This document shows positions 53,138 through 62,808 of a stretch of DNA of 64,000 nt, in pieces. The translations under genes and the position numbers were made by a program. The stretch is from contig NZ_JAUHTQ010000004.1 of assembly GCF_030418165.1 (NCBI RefSeq), forward strand, positions 230,237-294,236. Direction: 5' to 3'. Numbering within the stretch: the stretch's first letter is position 1; the number at the start of each line of letters is the position of its first letter. The notes under the pieces were generated by a model. It saw only the letters and a list, made by a program, of their open reading frames with translations. It did not search any database and was not told the origin of the DNA. Source of the DNA: Ureibacillus aquaedulcis (GTDB lineage Bacteria > Bacillota > Bacilli > Bacillales_A > Planococcaceae).

Positions 53138-55087
53138 ATGTATAAAACAATCGGTGTTCTTGCTCACGTGGATGCTGGAAAAACAACTTTTTCAGAACAG
53201 CTCCTTTATCATACGGAGAGTATTAAAGAACGTGGTCGTGTGGACCATCAAGATGCCTTTTTGGATAATCATTCAATTGAACGTAAGCGTGGCATTACGA
53301 TTTTTGCGGAACAGGGCAGGATCGACTATAAAGGCGATACATATACTTTAATCGATACACCGGGACATGTCGATTTCTCACCGGAAATGGAGAGGGCCAT
53401 CCATGTCATGGATTATGCGGTTGTCATCATTAGTGCCATTGATGGCATAGAAGGCCATACAGAAACGGTATGGAATCTATTAAGGCAATATCATGTACCG
53501 ACCTTCATTTTTATAAATAAGATAGATCGTGAAGGAGCGGATGTTTCTGAAGTCATGAGGGCCATAAGAAAAGAACTATCGGGGGATGCAGTTCTGCTAA
53601 ATGAACAGGTGACTTCAGATTATATACCGGAATATATTCTTGAGTGGTTAGCTGAACGGGACGAAATGCTGCTGGAGCAATATATGGAGGGTAAGATAAA
53701 CTTCCCTTTGTTTTTTTCCGCCTTTCAGTCGATGGTCAAAAATGAGCGTACATTTGTATGTATGGCAGGCTCAGCACTGAAGGATATTGGTATAATGGAA
53801 TTCTTTGACCAGTTGTCGCTATTAACACCAACCGATTTTGACGACAGTTTATCCTTCAAAGGGCAAGTATTTAAAATCCGGCATGTTGACAACAATCAGC
53901 GGATTACTTTTATAAAAGCAATTCAAGGAACCTTGGAGGTCCGTCATGAGTTCAAGTTTCCGCACACAACCGAAAAAGTAACCGAAATTCGAAGATACAA
54001 CGGAAATCGATATGATACGGTACAAAAAGTGGCAGCAGGAGACATTTTTGCAGTTAAGGGACTATCCCATCCACAAATTGGGGATGTAATCGGAAATGAA
54101 ACAATTACGCAAGAGAAGGTTGAACTTGTTCCAACGCTGCAGGCAAAGGTTGTGTATAACGGCACAGAGCATATAAAGGAAATTCTTCGTTTTTTCCGTA
54201 TATTAGAATCGGAAGAGCCGACTTTAAAAGTTGTATGGAGTGAAAAATTCCAGGAAATTAACGTGCATGTAATGGGGATTATCCAACTTGAGGTCTTAAT
54301 TGAAGTGGCAAAGGAACGTTTTGGCATTACGATTGAATTTGGCAACCCGGAAATTTTATATATGGAAACTATTCAAAATAGTTGCGTCGGTTATGGACAC
54401 TTTGAACCGCTAAAGCATTATGCCGAAGTACACTTGAAAATGGAGCCGGCTAAAAGAGATTCAGGAATTTTATTTAAAAATGTTTGTCATGCGGATGATT
54501 TATCTATCGGCCATCAGCGGCTGATTGAAAAGCATTTATTCGAACGGGAACATCACGGTCTGCTCACTGGTTATCCCGTGACGGATATTTGCTTTACCTT
54601 ATTAACGGGCCGTGCGCATAATAAGCATACGGAAGGTGGAGACTTCAGGGAAGCAACTTTTCGGGCATTGCGTCAAGGACTTGAACAGGTGGAGAATGTG
54701 TTGTTGGAGCCTTACTACCGTTTTAAAATGAAAGCTTCTATAGACTATATGGGACGGATGTTGACGGATATTCAGCAAGCAAGCGGGATTTTTGAATCAC
54801 CAAGTATAGAAGACGACCAAGTGACGATTACCGGAAAGGCACCGGTCTCAACATTTATGAATTACAGTACAACGTTTGCTGCATACACGAATGGGAAAGG
54901 TATAATTTCACTTCAATTTGGCGGATATGATGTATGCCATAATGCTGAAGAAGTAATTGAAAGTATTGGCTACGATAAAAATGCAGATCCCGAATATACA
55001 TCCACAAGCATTTTTTGTGCAAAAGGGAAAGGATATTCAGTTCCATGGGGTGAAGCCGAGGAAGCAATGCACTGCATAAAAAAATAG
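53138..55087 (+). CDS. TetM/TetO-like translational GTPase
   Basis: A 649-residue EF-G-like GTPase of tetracycline-resistance ribosomal-protection length. G1 AHVDAGKTT (9-17), RGIT switch, DTPGH and NKID are all present. Domain IV/V follows, ending in a C-terminal region (CAKGKGYSVPWGEAEEAM) unlike the Tet(M) tail. Acquired tet genes usually have a translated leader; none is seen here and base use matches the neighbours, so this looks like a resident chromosomal copy. It may protect or rescue ribosomes; tetracycline resistance is not established. Confidence 0.88.
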   Translation: MYKTIGVLAHVDAGKTTFSEQLLYHTESIKERGRVDHQDAFLDNHSIERKRGITIFAEQGRIDYKGDTYTLIDTPGHVDFSPEMERAIHVMDYAVVIISAIDGIEGHTETVWNLLRQYHVPTFIFINKIDREGADVSEVMRAIRKELSGDAVLLNEQVTSDYIPEYILEWLAERDEMLLEQYMEGKINFPLFFSAFQSMVKNERTFVCMAGSALKDIGIMEFFDQLSLLTPTDFDDSLSFKGQVFKIRHVDNNQRITFIKAIQGTLEVRHEFKFPHTTEKVTEIRRYNGNRYDTVQKVAAGDIFAVKGLSHPQIGDVIGNETITQEKVELVPTLQAKVVYNGTEHIKEILRFFRILESEEPTLKVVWSEKFQEINVHVMGIIQLEVLIEVAKERFGITIEFGNPEILYMETIQNSCVGYGHFEPLKHYAEVHLKMEPAKRDSGILFKNVCHADDLSIGHQRLIEKHLFEREHHGLLTGYPVTDICFTLLTGRAHNKHTEGGDFREATFRALRQGLEQVENVLLEPYYRFKMKASIDYMGRMLTDIQQASGIFESPSIEDDQVTITGKAPVSTFMNYSTTFAAYTNGKGIISLQFGGYDVCHNAEEVIESIGYDKNADPEYTSTSIFCAKGKGYSVPWGEAEEAMHCIKK

Positions 55088-55133
55088 GTTTCCTTTATAA
55101 CATATCCCCAAAAATCAGTTTTATTTAAATGCA

Positions 55134-55162
55134 GTATAAATGAATCAAAGAAAAACAAACTA
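55134..55162 (+). promoter_or_regulatory. Possible sigma-G promoter of the Tlp-like gene
   Basis: GTATA (55134-55138), 17 bases, CAAACTA (55156-55162). It fits GHATR-N17/18-CATnnTA with one mismatch and lies about 35 bases before the start, as expected of a forespore gene. Confidence 0.35.
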
Positions 55163-55194
55163 ATTTTGTAATTTAAAATTAGGAGGTTATTTCA

Positions 55195-55398
55195 ATGAAA
55201 CAAAATCCACAAGATGTGGCAGGAAGACCAAAAAAATTTGTTAGCAAAGAAGAAATGATAAACAACACAAAGGACAATATGCGTGAAGCTGAAATCAGCA
55301 TGGAATTTGCTGGTGAAGAAGAACTGGAACACCTCCAGGAAAAAAATGAACGCCGAAAACATGCAATACAACGAATGAAAAATGAACCATTAACTTAA
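55195..55398 (+). CDS. tlp: Small acid-soluble spore protein, Tlp-like
   Basis: A 67-residue hydrophilic, charged protein. NTKDNMREAE, FAGEEELEHLQEKNERRKHA and MKNE fit the Tlp (thioredoxin-like SASP) pattern NTxxNxxxAE...EKNERR. Tlp proteins accumulate in the forespore core. GGAGG ribosome site and a possible sigma-G promoter support it. Slightly shorter than many Tlp proteins. Confidence 0.72.
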   Translation: MKQNPQDVAGRPKKFVSKEEMINNTKDNMREAEISMEFAGEEELEHLQEKNERRKHAIQRMKNEPLT

Positions 55399-55721
55399 AC
55401 TTTTTAGCTAATCCCAAAAGAACATCTCAAAATAGAGCGGGCATGGAAGTATCGTTGTGTTCATGTTAGGGACCCCATGCAACCAGAGCGGTGTTAAATA
55501 AACATTAACACTGCTTTTTTGTATGATGCTAAAAAAATTATAAAAAATAAAAAGTGGAATGTAAGTAAGCCAGTTTTATGTTAAAATAATTGGACGGCAT
55601 AACCACATGAATTTGTGTTTTTTAAATTGCTTATTGAAACTAACATACACTTTCATCGCCCTATCAACTTATCAGCGACAGGGACTGAACAAAGAAGAGA
55701 AAGTTTTATTGGAGGCTTATG
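55399..55721. other. Intergenic region after tlp
   Basis: About 320 bases with one terminator (55487-55521) and an AT-rich stretch before the next gene. No gene seen. Confidence 0.5.
55487..55521 (+). terminator. Terminator downstream of tlp
   Basis: 11-bp stem AGCGGTGTTAA / TTAACACTGCT with a 7-base loop, then TTTTTT. Confidence 0.85.
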
Positions 55722-55997
55722 ATGAACTATAAAATTATTAACAAACCAGTATTCGAACAAGCACAGGTTCGTTCAGTATCAGATGTTGAATTTACTGAAG
55801 AACAACTGCAGGAAGGAATGAAGTTGGCTGTTTCCAAAGTGGATCCAACACTTGCCCTGTATTTAATTGATGCTGAAGGTAAAAAGAAATTTGAAGTTCG
55901 TTGGGACGATTCTTCTGAATTGTTTAACGGATGGTATTCTGCCTGGGATAACTTTACGTGGTGCCTAGGAATTGTAGAACCACCAAAAGAACAATAA
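55722..55997 (+). CDS. Unrecognised 91-residue protein
   Basis: ATG 55722 is six bases after GGAGG; the ATG at 55719 is closer. Sequence is mixed, with conserved-looking WDDSSELFNGWYSAWDNFTW rich in Trp (about 62-81). No signal, no membrane helix. It ends in a terminator. No family known to me. Confidence 0.62.
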   Translation: MNYKIINKPVFEQAQVRSVSDVEFTEEQLQEGMKLAVSKVDPTLALYLIDAEGKKKFEVRWDDSSELFNGWYSAWDNFTWCLGIVEPPKEQ

Positions 55998-56354
55998 ATT
56001 TAATTCAGAGATTCAAATTCAATCTAAGAGCTCCTGCTATTAAAGTAGGGGCTTTTTTCTTTTTTACATTTTAAATTGCTTTATCTATTAAACATTGGCT
56101 TCACCGGTGCGATAAATATATAGGAAGATATCTAGGATGAATTATCTATCCCTAAAGATAAATAGGACAATTCATTTTCCTGAATTGTTCATCTGTACGG
56201 TAGGTGCTATTAGAATTTTGATATGTGTGTCAATCAAATGATGGGATGATAAAGGAACTTTTTCATATCTATTGTAAAATTTAACATGCTTATATTATAT
56301 ATCTTTTAGTAGTATGATAATTCTATTATTGGAGAAATAGAAGGTGTGATAAAA
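55998..56354. other. Intergenic region upstream of the second chemoreceptor
   Basis: About 355 bases holding a terminator (56031-56059) and an 8-bp inverted repeat ACAATTCA / TGAATTGT (56167-56188) that could be an operator. No gene seen. Confidence 0.5.
56031..56059 (+). terminator. Terminator of the 91-residue gene
   Basis: GCTCCTGC / GTAGGGGC stem with wobble pairs and a TTTTTT run. Confidence 0.65.
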
Positions 56355-58064
56355 ATGAAATTTAAAAACTCGCTAACATTTCAGCTTGGCACAATTATCG
56401 CGGGTATACTTGTTGTAATGATCCTGATTACATCAGTTGCTACATACAATACGGCATATAGTAAACTATATGAGGCAGCAGGAATAGAAGCATACGGTTG
56501 TGCCAATATTACGACTGGCCTTATCGAGCCAGCCCAGCTAATAAAAGCGGTTGCTGGCGACGAAACGGCCCAGGCCAATATTGGGGAACAATTAAATTGG
56601 ACAACTGCCCACAAAGATATTTTTGAAAATCAATACATACTTGATTTACAAGGGAATTTAGTAGCAGTAGATGACCATTTAAAAGAACAGGGATTTAAAC
56701 CAGGGGATTCATTTGAATATGATGAGGAAGCTGTCTCAAATCTTGTCGAAATGGGTCATCCGACTTATTCAAAACCCTATGAATTTGCGGGAATCAAACG
56801 CCTTTCGGGTTATGCACCAATATACGAAGATCATGATCCAGCCAAAGAAATTATCGCTATTAGCGTGATCGATTTTAATGCGGAAATTGTAACGGAACGT
56901 ACCAGGGGAGTTGTAAGTGAAGGAATCCTTATAAGTATAATTCCAATGCTTATTGCTGCACTGGTTACAGCGTATCTAATACGACGTAAAACTAAACCTA
57001 TTTCACTATTGATTGCTCAAGCAAAAGAAATTACAGAAGGAAATTTGACAGTAGAACCGACGGAAGTAAAAAGCAAGGATGAGATTGGTGACTTGGCAAG
57101 TGCATTGAATAGTATGACCTCCAAGTTGCAGAGCATGATTGCTACAATGAGTGCCACATCCCATCAAATTACTGAAAATGCCAATGAAACAGCAAGCTCT
57201 TTAAATGAAATTAATCAATCAATGCAAATCGTTTCCAATAATATAGATGAAGTATCCAGTGCAATGACGGATGGCATGCATCACGGCGATAATGCTTCAA
57301 CTGCTCTAATGCAATTGGCAAGTGATTTGCAAAGTATGAAGAGCAAGGCAGATCATACAGTAGAAAACTCCAATAAAACGATGCAAGTTGCAGCACAAGG
57401 GGAAGAACGCGCGAAACAAATCCGCCTTGATATGGAAAAAATCCGTAAGGGTTCCCAGGAGGTAAATAGTACCATTCAACAGCTCGTGAATTCTGCCGAA
57501 AAAATCCAAAATATTACGGCATCTATTGCGGGAATTGCTTCCCAAACTAATTTACTGGCTCTAAATGCTTCCATTGAGGCTGCAAGAGCAGGAGAACATG
57601 GTAAGGGATTTGCTGTAGTAGCAGAGGAAGTTCGTAAACTTGCTGAGCAATCCAATGCAGAAGTAAACGAAGTAGAAAAGTTAGTAAAAGATATTATGAT
57701 TCGTATCGGAAATGTCCTGATTTCATCTCAAGAAAACGACAAGTATATTGAAATGGGCAGTCAAACGGTTCAGGTGACCACAGACGCCCTACACCAAATA
57801 TACTCAGCTGTTTCCGAAACAGTAGCAGAGATTTCGATTATGTCGGAGCTATTATCTACCGAAACGGCAAAATCCGATGAAATTGTTCAAAGAATCCAGG
57901 AACTGGTACATTCAATTCATGAAATTGAAAGTATGATGAATCATATTGCTGCAGCTTCTCAGGAATCTACTGCAAATATTCAAGAAATATCCAGCCGTTC
58001 GACTGAATCTACCAATATGGCAGAAAAACTAGAGAATTATGTAAAAACTTTCAAAGTTAAATAG
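56355..58064 (+). CDS. Methyl-accepting chemotaxis protein
   Basis: A 569-residue chemoreceptor. TM1 at about 8-31, extracellular sensor of ~155 residues, TM2 at about 190-210, HAMP, and signalling hairpin with [19 protein letters not shown]. The sensor is shorter than that of the 5216 receptor and looks like a single-Cache type. ATG 56355 follows GAAGGTGTG. C-terminus FKVK resembles the other receptor. Ligand unknown. Confidence 0.9.
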   Translation: MKFKNSLTFQLGTIIAGILVVMILITSVATYNTAYSKLYEAAGIEAYGCANITTGLIEPAQLIKAVAGDETAQANIGEQLNWTTAHKDIFENQYILDLQGNLVAVDDHLKEQGFKPGDSFEYDEEAVSNLVEMGHPTYSKPYEFAGIKRLSGYAPIYEDHDPAKEIIAISVIDFNAEIVTERTRGVVSEGILISIIPMLIAALVTAYLIRRKTKPISLLIAQAKEITEGNLTVEPTEVKSKDEIGDLASALNSMTSKLQSMIATMSATSHQITENANETASSLNEINQSMQIVSNNIDEVSSAMTDGMHHGDNASTALMQLASDLQSMKSKADHTVENSNKTMQVAAQGEERAKQIRLDMEKIRKGSQEVNSTIQQLVNSAEKIQNITASIAGIASQTNLLALNASIEAARAGEHGKGFAVVAEEVRKLAEQSNAEVNEVEKLVKDIMIRIGNVLISSQENDKYIEMGSQTVQVTTDALHQIYSAVSETVAEISIMSELLSTETAKSDEIVQRIQELVHSIHEIESMMNHIAAASQESTANIQEISSRSTESTNMAEKLENYVKTFKVK

Positions 58065-58121
58065 CAGAAAATTAAGAAGTAAACTAAAATTAGTAGTAGA
58101 ATAATAGAATCAAGCATAAAT

Positions 58122-58163
58122 AAGAAGTGTACCATCAGGAAAAGGATGCGTACACTTCTTTTA
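58122..58163 (+). terminator. Terminator of the second chemoreceptor gene
   Basis: 11-bp stem AAGAAGTGTAC / GTACACTTCTT, then TTA. Confidence 0.82.
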
Positions 58164-58238
58164 TACAATCAATCATTTTTACCACAAATCCTAAGCTTTT
58201 ATATAAAAACAAAATCGTAATCTTTAGGGGTGAGCTTT

Positions 58239-59069
58239 TTGATAAAATATCAAACAAATCATGTAACAATTTTTCAAAGTGTATTATATAAAACAACATC
58301 CCTTGTTATTCGAACCGAAGATTGCATAATAGTAGTTGATCCAAACTTACTCCCAGATGAAGTCCTTGAAATACGGCAATATGTTGACAAGTTTAAGGAA
58401 GATAAACCAATTTATTTAGTTTTTACTCATTCTGATTGGGACCACATTGCTGGGTTCGGGGCTTTTCAAGATGCTGTCGTAATTGCCGCCGAAGCCTTAC
58501 AAACAAGAGAAGGTAAAGAAGATATACTAAATCTGATTCGACAATTCGATGATCAATATTATTTGGATCGTACCTACCCGTTACTTTTCCCAACCGTTGA
58601 TATCCCTGTCTTGGAGGATGGACAAGTGTTTGATATCGGTCAAACCAAGCTTACGTTCTATCTAGCTGAGGGACATACTGATGATGGGATATTTGTGGTG
58701 GTGGAACCACTTGGTATCTGGATTGCAGGGGACTATCTATCGGATGTTGAATTTCCATTTATCTATCATGATAGCGAGAAATACGAACAAACAATTGGGA
58801 AGACAGATAGGATCCTGGGTTCCCATGATATCAAATTACTGGTACCAGGCCATGGAACGGCAACAGATATCAAGGAGGAAATTATCTTCAGAAAAGTACT
58901 TTCCTATCGCTATATTCAAGAACTCCGAAAAGCTGTAAAGGAAAATTCAGACCATCAGTTTTTGATCCAGGGGTATAAATATAAGCAAGATCAAATGAAT
59001 AGCCATAACGAAAATGCAGCTTTAGTTAGAAGAGAGCTGCATAGGTCCAATGAAATTTCTAAAGCTTAA
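58239..59069 (+). CDS. MBL-fold protein with altered metal motif
   Basis: A 276-residue metallo-beta-lactamase-fold protein. TTG 58239 lies six bases after AGGGGTG and is preferred to GTG 58230. The first metal motif reads THSDWDH, where typical members have HxHxDH; the second His is Asp. Later ligands (EGHTDD, GDYLSD, PGHGT) are kept. It may bind a different metal or a single ion. Function unknown. Confidence 0.8.
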   Translation: MIKYQTNHVTIFQSVLYKTTSLVIRTEDCIIVVDPNLLPDEVLEIRQYVDKFKEDKPIYLVFTHSDWDHIAGFGAFQDAVVIAAEALQTREGKEDILNLIRQFDDQYYLDRTYPLLFPTVDIPVLEDGQVFDIGQTKLTFYLAEGHTDDGIFVVVEPLGIWIAGDYLSDVEFPFIYHDSEKYEQTIGKTDRILGSHDIKLLVPGHGTATDIKEEIIFRKVLSYRYIQELRKAVKENSDHQFLIQGYKYKQDQMNSHNENAALVRRELHRSNEISKA

Positions 59070-59147
59070 AATGGAAATTTTTCTTTAGTACACTCCCGGC
59101 AAATGCCGCATAAACTATAGAGGTGTATAAAAGGGGGTGTCCATGAA

Positions 59148-60089
59148 TTGGCCATTTATATTAACAAAGAGCACCCAGGAGTGTTTTGTAATAACCAACC
59201 AATTCCTGAACCAAATCAAGTTGAGTATCGAAGAGATTACTTATCCGAGGTCATCAATCAACAAATGATTGAAAATCGTAAACTTCAGCAGAGTTTCGTT
59301 CATATGCAGCTTTCACAAAATGACTGGAATCAGCACCAAGCCATCCAATATAAAAAATTAAACAAACGCTTTAATGAGTTAAGAGTACTTCAAGAGCAGC
59401 AGGAAGCAATGGAGCACAGAGTAATCGATTGGCTAGAAAAAATAGAAGATCAAAACAGCATTTTGCAACAAACCATAAACTATGATCAACGCATTCAAAA
59501 TGAGTTGTTGCAACAAGTAAACCAAATCGACCATCGCTTGAATGATGAGCTGCTTCAACAAGTAATTCAAATTGACAAACGGATTCAAAATGAGTTGCAA
59601 CAACAAGTAAATCAAATTTACCAACGTATTCAAAACGAACTAATGCAACAGGTAAATCAAATTGATCAACGTATCCAAAATGAATTGCAACAACAAATAA
59701 CGCACTTAAGTCAAACTCAAAGTGACATGTCCCAGCAACTTAACGTTGTAGGAGAGGAACAAAAAGAATTTGTCAAAATAATAGCAGATTTCACTTTGTA
59801 CAATGAAGGTATAATCACACGTTTAGAACAAATGACTAAGGCAAATGGGAAGATGGAAGTACAGATGGCAGGGCAAAGTGATTTTAATCTGCAAATTGCC
59901 GATCAACTAAGAAGTATTGAAGAAACTCAAAAGGATGCATTGAGTCGAAAAGATAATCATGAGGGGCTAATGGAAAAAATAATGCTCCAGTTAGATCATT
60001 TACGTTCCATAGTGTTTGAACGCACGAATTTCTTGGAGGAAAAAGTAGAGAAAATTATACAAAATTCGGCTGAATATTCCCAAAAATAA
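59148..60089 (+). CDS. Coiled-coil protein with five 15-residue repeats
   Basis: A 313-residue protein, TTG start eight bases after GGGGGTG. The N-terminal ~25 residues (INKEHPGVFCNNQPIPEP) are non-helical; the rest is nearly all coiled coil, rich in Gln, Asn, Glu and Ile. Residues 112-186 are five tandem copies of a 15-residue unit (consensus IDQRIQNELQQQVNQ). No membrane segment. It could be a structural filament, perhaps spore or cell-surface related, but I know of no family. Confidence 0.7.
   Translation: MAIYINKEHPGVFCNNQPIPEPNQVEYRRDYLSEVINQQMIENRKLQQSFVHMQLSQNDWNQHQAIQYKKLNKRFNELRVLQEQQEAMEHRVIDWLEKIEDQNSILQQTINYDQRIQNELLQQVNQIDHRLNDELLQQVIQIDKRIQNELQQQVNQIYQRIQNELMQQVNQIDQRIQNELQQQITHLSQTQSDMSQQLNVVGEEQKEFVKIIADFTLYNEGIITRLEQMTKANGKMEVQMAGQSDFNLQIADQLRSIEETQKDALSRKDNHEGLMEKIMLQLDHLRSIVFERTNFLEEKVEKIIQNSAEYSQK
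59481..59705 (+). repeat. Five tandem 45-bp repeats inside the coiled-coil gene
   Basis: Five imperfect 45-bp copies encode the 15-residue units at residues 112-186. Copy number could vary between strains by slippage or recombination. Confidence 0.8.
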
Positions 60090-60190
60090 AGAACTAAGTA
60101 TTTGAAGAACCACGAATTGCTTAAATGGCATACATTCGTGGTTATTTTATATAGAAGATATTAAAATAAAAAGAAAATTTTACACTTGGA

Positions 60191-60219
60191 TTGAATTAAT
60201 TCCTTATATTTGATACAGT
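60191..60219 (+). promoter_or_regulatory. Promoter of the proS T-box leader
   Basis: TTGAAT (60191-60196), 17-base spacer, TACAGT (60214-60219). Transcription would start just before the T-box stem I. Confidence 0.45.
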
Positions 60220-60225
60220 ATAAGA

Positions 60226-60490
60226 AATATGAATCAATGATGTGACCAAGTAAATGGAAATTGTGAGACAGAAAATATAGCAATTGCTGAGAGCTATATC
60301 ACCACTTTTCGTTGAAACCTATCACGGAGATGCACAACTTGCCGAGTCGTTAACGTTACAAACGCTTAGAGGGTAATTGCAATCAGTGTCTATAGTAGGA
60401 CTTAGAAATATTGCTATTGCCAAAGTAAGGTGGTACCACGTCTATTATGCACAAAGGCGTCCTTGTCATGAGGGCTCTTTGTGCTTTTTA
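60226..60490 (+). ncRNA. T-box riboswitch, proline specificity
   Basis: The leader carries the conserved T-box sequence AAGTAAGGTGGTACCACG at 60423-60440. It ends in a terminator stem GCACAAAG / CTTTGTGC (60449-60484) followed by TTTTTATT. On the 3' side of stem I, GAAACCTATCAC presents CCT (60318-60320), a proline codon, as specifier; its ATCAC pairs back to GTGA at 60242. Uncharged tRNA-Pro would bind the specifier and the T-box and stop termination, raising proS. Distal stem I has TATAGC / GCTATA arms. Confidence 0.88.
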
Positions 60491-60733
60491 TTTGCTTAAA
60501 TATAGAGGATACTGGGAGCTTCCCCGATAACCTCGTTGTTTTTGGATGGATGTTTAACCAGAGGGAATATAACCAAAACTTGGAACAACTACCAGCAATG
60601 ATAGATATGTACACCAAAATAGGGCATAGGGCAGATCAGAAAGTAAAAGATGTGTGATTTGTATAGGTGCAGTGATGGACAATCATCAAAAAAGATTCAC
60701 ATACCGAGTTTTCAAAATTTAGGAGGAAACAAA
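60491..60733. other. Spacer between T-box terminator and proS
   Basis: An unusually long ~240-base stretch. It ends in AGGAGGAAAC before the proS ATG. I see no second hairpin of note or real gene. In-frame codons upstream of the ATG lack a ribosome site. Confidence 0.5.
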
Positions 60734-62170
60734 ATGTCACAACAAACGAATGATTTTTCGAAATGGTATATTGATACAATCCAAAAAGCAGATTTAATGG
60801 ACTATACACCAGTGCGTGGATGTATCGCTTTTAAACCGGATGGCTATGAGCTTTGGGAGCATATTCAAGGGGAAATGGATCGCCGATTTAAAGAAACCGG
60901 CCACCGAAACGCCTATTTCCCAATGTTGATTCCTGAGTCTTTCTTCCAAAAAGAAAAAGATCATATCGAAGGATTTTCACCGGAGCTTCCATGGGTAACC
61001 GAAGCAGCAGGGGAGCAGTTAGAGGAGCGTTTAGCACTTCGCCCAACTTCCGAAACAATGATCGGTCACTTATACTCCGATTGGATTAAAAGCTATCGCG
61101 ATCTGCCAGTATTAATTAACCAATGGGCAAATGTATTCCGTTGGGAAAAGAAAACACTGCCATTCATCCGTACTTCTGAATTCCTATGGCAAGAAGGGCA
61201 TACTGCACATGTGGATGAAGAGGATGCCCGCAAAGAAACAATGCAAATGCTGAATATCTATAAAGAAGTGGTGGAAAACTTCTTGGCGATTCCTGTATAC
61301 GATGGTCAAAAAACACCTTCTGAACGTTTTGCCGGGGCGGTGGATACGTATTCGATCGAAGCGATGATGAAGGATGGAAAAGCTGTACAAGCAGGTACTT
61401 CACATTATTTAGGTACAAAATTTGCTGAAGCATTTGATATTAAGTTTTTAAGTAAAGAAAACAAACACGAATATGTCCATACAACATCTTGGGGTACTTC
61501 AACTCGTTTAATCGGTTCAGTCATCATGGTACACGGTGATGAACAAGGGCTGGTATTGCCTCCAACGATTGCACCAACACAAGTTGTCTTAATTCCGGTA
61601 GGGCCATGGAAAAAGAATCCTGCAATTATCGAGAAATTGGATGAAATCTTTGCCAGCTTAAAAGAAAAAGGTATCCGTGTTCGCCTGGATGATTCGGATC
61701 AATCACCTGGTTTCAAATTCAACGAATGGGAACTAAAAGGGGTACCAGTCCGCATCGAACTTGGGCCACGCGATCTGGAAAACAACCAAGTATTATTAAA
61801 GGCACGTGATGAAGCTGACAAACAATCAGTAGAATTAGGATCAGTTGTCGAAAAAATTGAAGCGGAACTAAAAGAAATGCAGACTCGTCTATTTGAAAAA
61901 GCAAAAACATTCCGTGATGCCAATTCTCATACACATATTGATTCATTGGATCAATTAAAACAACACTTGGCGGATTCAGAGAAAAACGAAACAATCCCTG
62001 GTTGGGTACTTGCCGGATGGTGTGGAGATGACGCATGTGAGTCAAATGTAAAAGACGAAACAAAATTCACTACACGTAACATTCCATTCAATCCGCCAGC
62101 AGAAAAACATACATGCATTAACTGTGGCAAAGAAGCGAAACACACAGTTTGGTTCGGCCGCGCATATTAA
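60734..62170 (+). CDS. proS: Proline--tRNA ligase, type 3 (archaeal/eukaryotic-like)
   Basis: A 478-residue class II synthetase without the editing (INS) domain of bacterial-type ProRS. Motif 2 lies in FRWEKKTLPFIRTSEFLWQEGH (about 135-156), and ATP-site LRPTSE in the earlier part (about 98-103). The C-terminal zinc-binding domain has CGDDAC and CINCGK, and the chain ends WFGRAY with a terminal Tyr, typical of this type. ATG 60734 follows AGGAGGAAAC. Charges tRNA-Pro; T-box controlled. Confidence 0.95.
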   Translation: MSQQTNDFSKWYIDTIQKADLMDYTPVRGCIAFKPDGYELWEHIQGEMDRRFKETGHRNAYFPMLIPESFFQKEKDHIEGFSPELPWVTEAAGEQLEERLALRPTSETMIGHLYSDWIKSYRDLPVLINQWANVFRWEKKTLPFIRTSEFLWQEGHTAHVDEEDARKETMQMLNIYKEVVENFLAIPVYDGQKTPSERFAGAVDTYSIEAMMKDGKAVQAGTSHYLGTKFAEAFDIKFLSKENKHEYVHTTSWGTSTRLIGSVIMVHGDEQGLVLPPTIAPTQVVLIPVGPWKKNPAIIEKLDEIFASLKEKGIRVRLDDSDQSPGFKFNEWELKGVPVRIELGPRDLENNQVLLKARDEADKQSVELGSVVEKIEAELKEMQTRLFEKAKTFRDANSHTHIDSLDQLKQHLADSEKNETIPGWVLAGWCGDDACESNVKDETKFTTRNIPFNPPAEKHTCINCGKEAKHTVWFGRAY

Positions 62171-62181
62171 AAAAAATTCGA

Positions 62182-62216
62182 AACACTGCTCTCTTATAAA
62201 AAGGGGGTAGTGTTTT
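62182..62216 (+). terminator. Terminator of proS
   Basis: AACACTGCTC with GGGGTAGTGTT, stem with one bulge, then TTTTTATA. Confidence 0.75.
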
Positions 62217-62754
62217 TATATTTCTCTTTATAGCTAAAAGTGGGAAGCTACCTAGGGTAGAAATTTCACAATATATTTTGGGGATTAGGGAGGTTCGCAA
62301 TTTTGGAATGTGAGAAGATCGTAGTTAGTAGGACAAAGAACGGGTTCATAATGAATGGCATATCACAATATAGCGATTAATAAGTCAAATAAGGGAATCG
62401 CAAGAATGGAATGTCACGAAAAAGCACTCAACGAGATAAACCGGACTGTATTCTAGGTTCAAATGTCCCCATACAATGGCCACCTTGATAAAAATGTATC
62501 TACCAACCCACAAAAATATCCACCTATAATAGGCGGATACAAATTCATACTATTTTTTCATTTTTTTAGCAAAGGGAATAAATTAGAGACATGATTAATG
62601 ATTCTAATCTTTCTTGTGTCATATTTATCAGCTCCCTTTGTTTAATTATGAGTCTTGCATACGAATAAATGAGCGATATATGCGATAGTATGAACTTCTT
62701 AAATTAGTTTGCAACTCGGGACAAATTTCATACACTAAACTTGAATCACGTAAA

Positions 62755-62787
62755 AAACCGCCTTATCCATATGAAATAAGGCGGTTT
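62755..62787 (-). terminator. Terminator of the CDF exporter gene
   Basis: 12-bp stem AAACCGCCTTAT / ATAAGGCGGTTT, then TTTTTACG in the minus direction. Confidence 0.88.
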
Positions 62788-62808
62788 CTTTAGTTAAATT
62801 AAGTATAA

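Larger units (their letters stand above)
62171..62808. other. Intergenic region after proS
   Basis: About 640 bases. It has a terminator (62182-62216) and, on the minus strand, an 18-codon frame from ATG 62622 to TAA at 62566 with a good AAAGGGAG site. That may be a cut-off gene or a small peptide. Otherwise no coding evidence; the terminator of the CDF gene lies at 62755-62787. Confidence 0.5.

Noticed and set aside
53138..55087. Acquired tetracycline-resistance element
   Set aside because: No transposon, attachment sites or leader nearby, and flanks are ordinary chromosomal genes.
56167..56188. ACAATTCA/TGAATTGT inverted repeat upstream of the second chemoreceptor
   Set aside because: Only 8 bp and AT-rich; similar repeats arise by chance. 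It may be an operator but cannot be supported.
59143..59160. ATG at 59143 as start of the coiled-coil gene
   Set aside because: It is in a different frame from the long coding sequence; the TTG at 59148 is in frame with correct spacing.
62566..62622. 18-codon minus-strand frame with a good AAAGGGAG site
   Set aside because: Too short to call a gene; it could be a truncated remnant. Recorded in the gap entry only.
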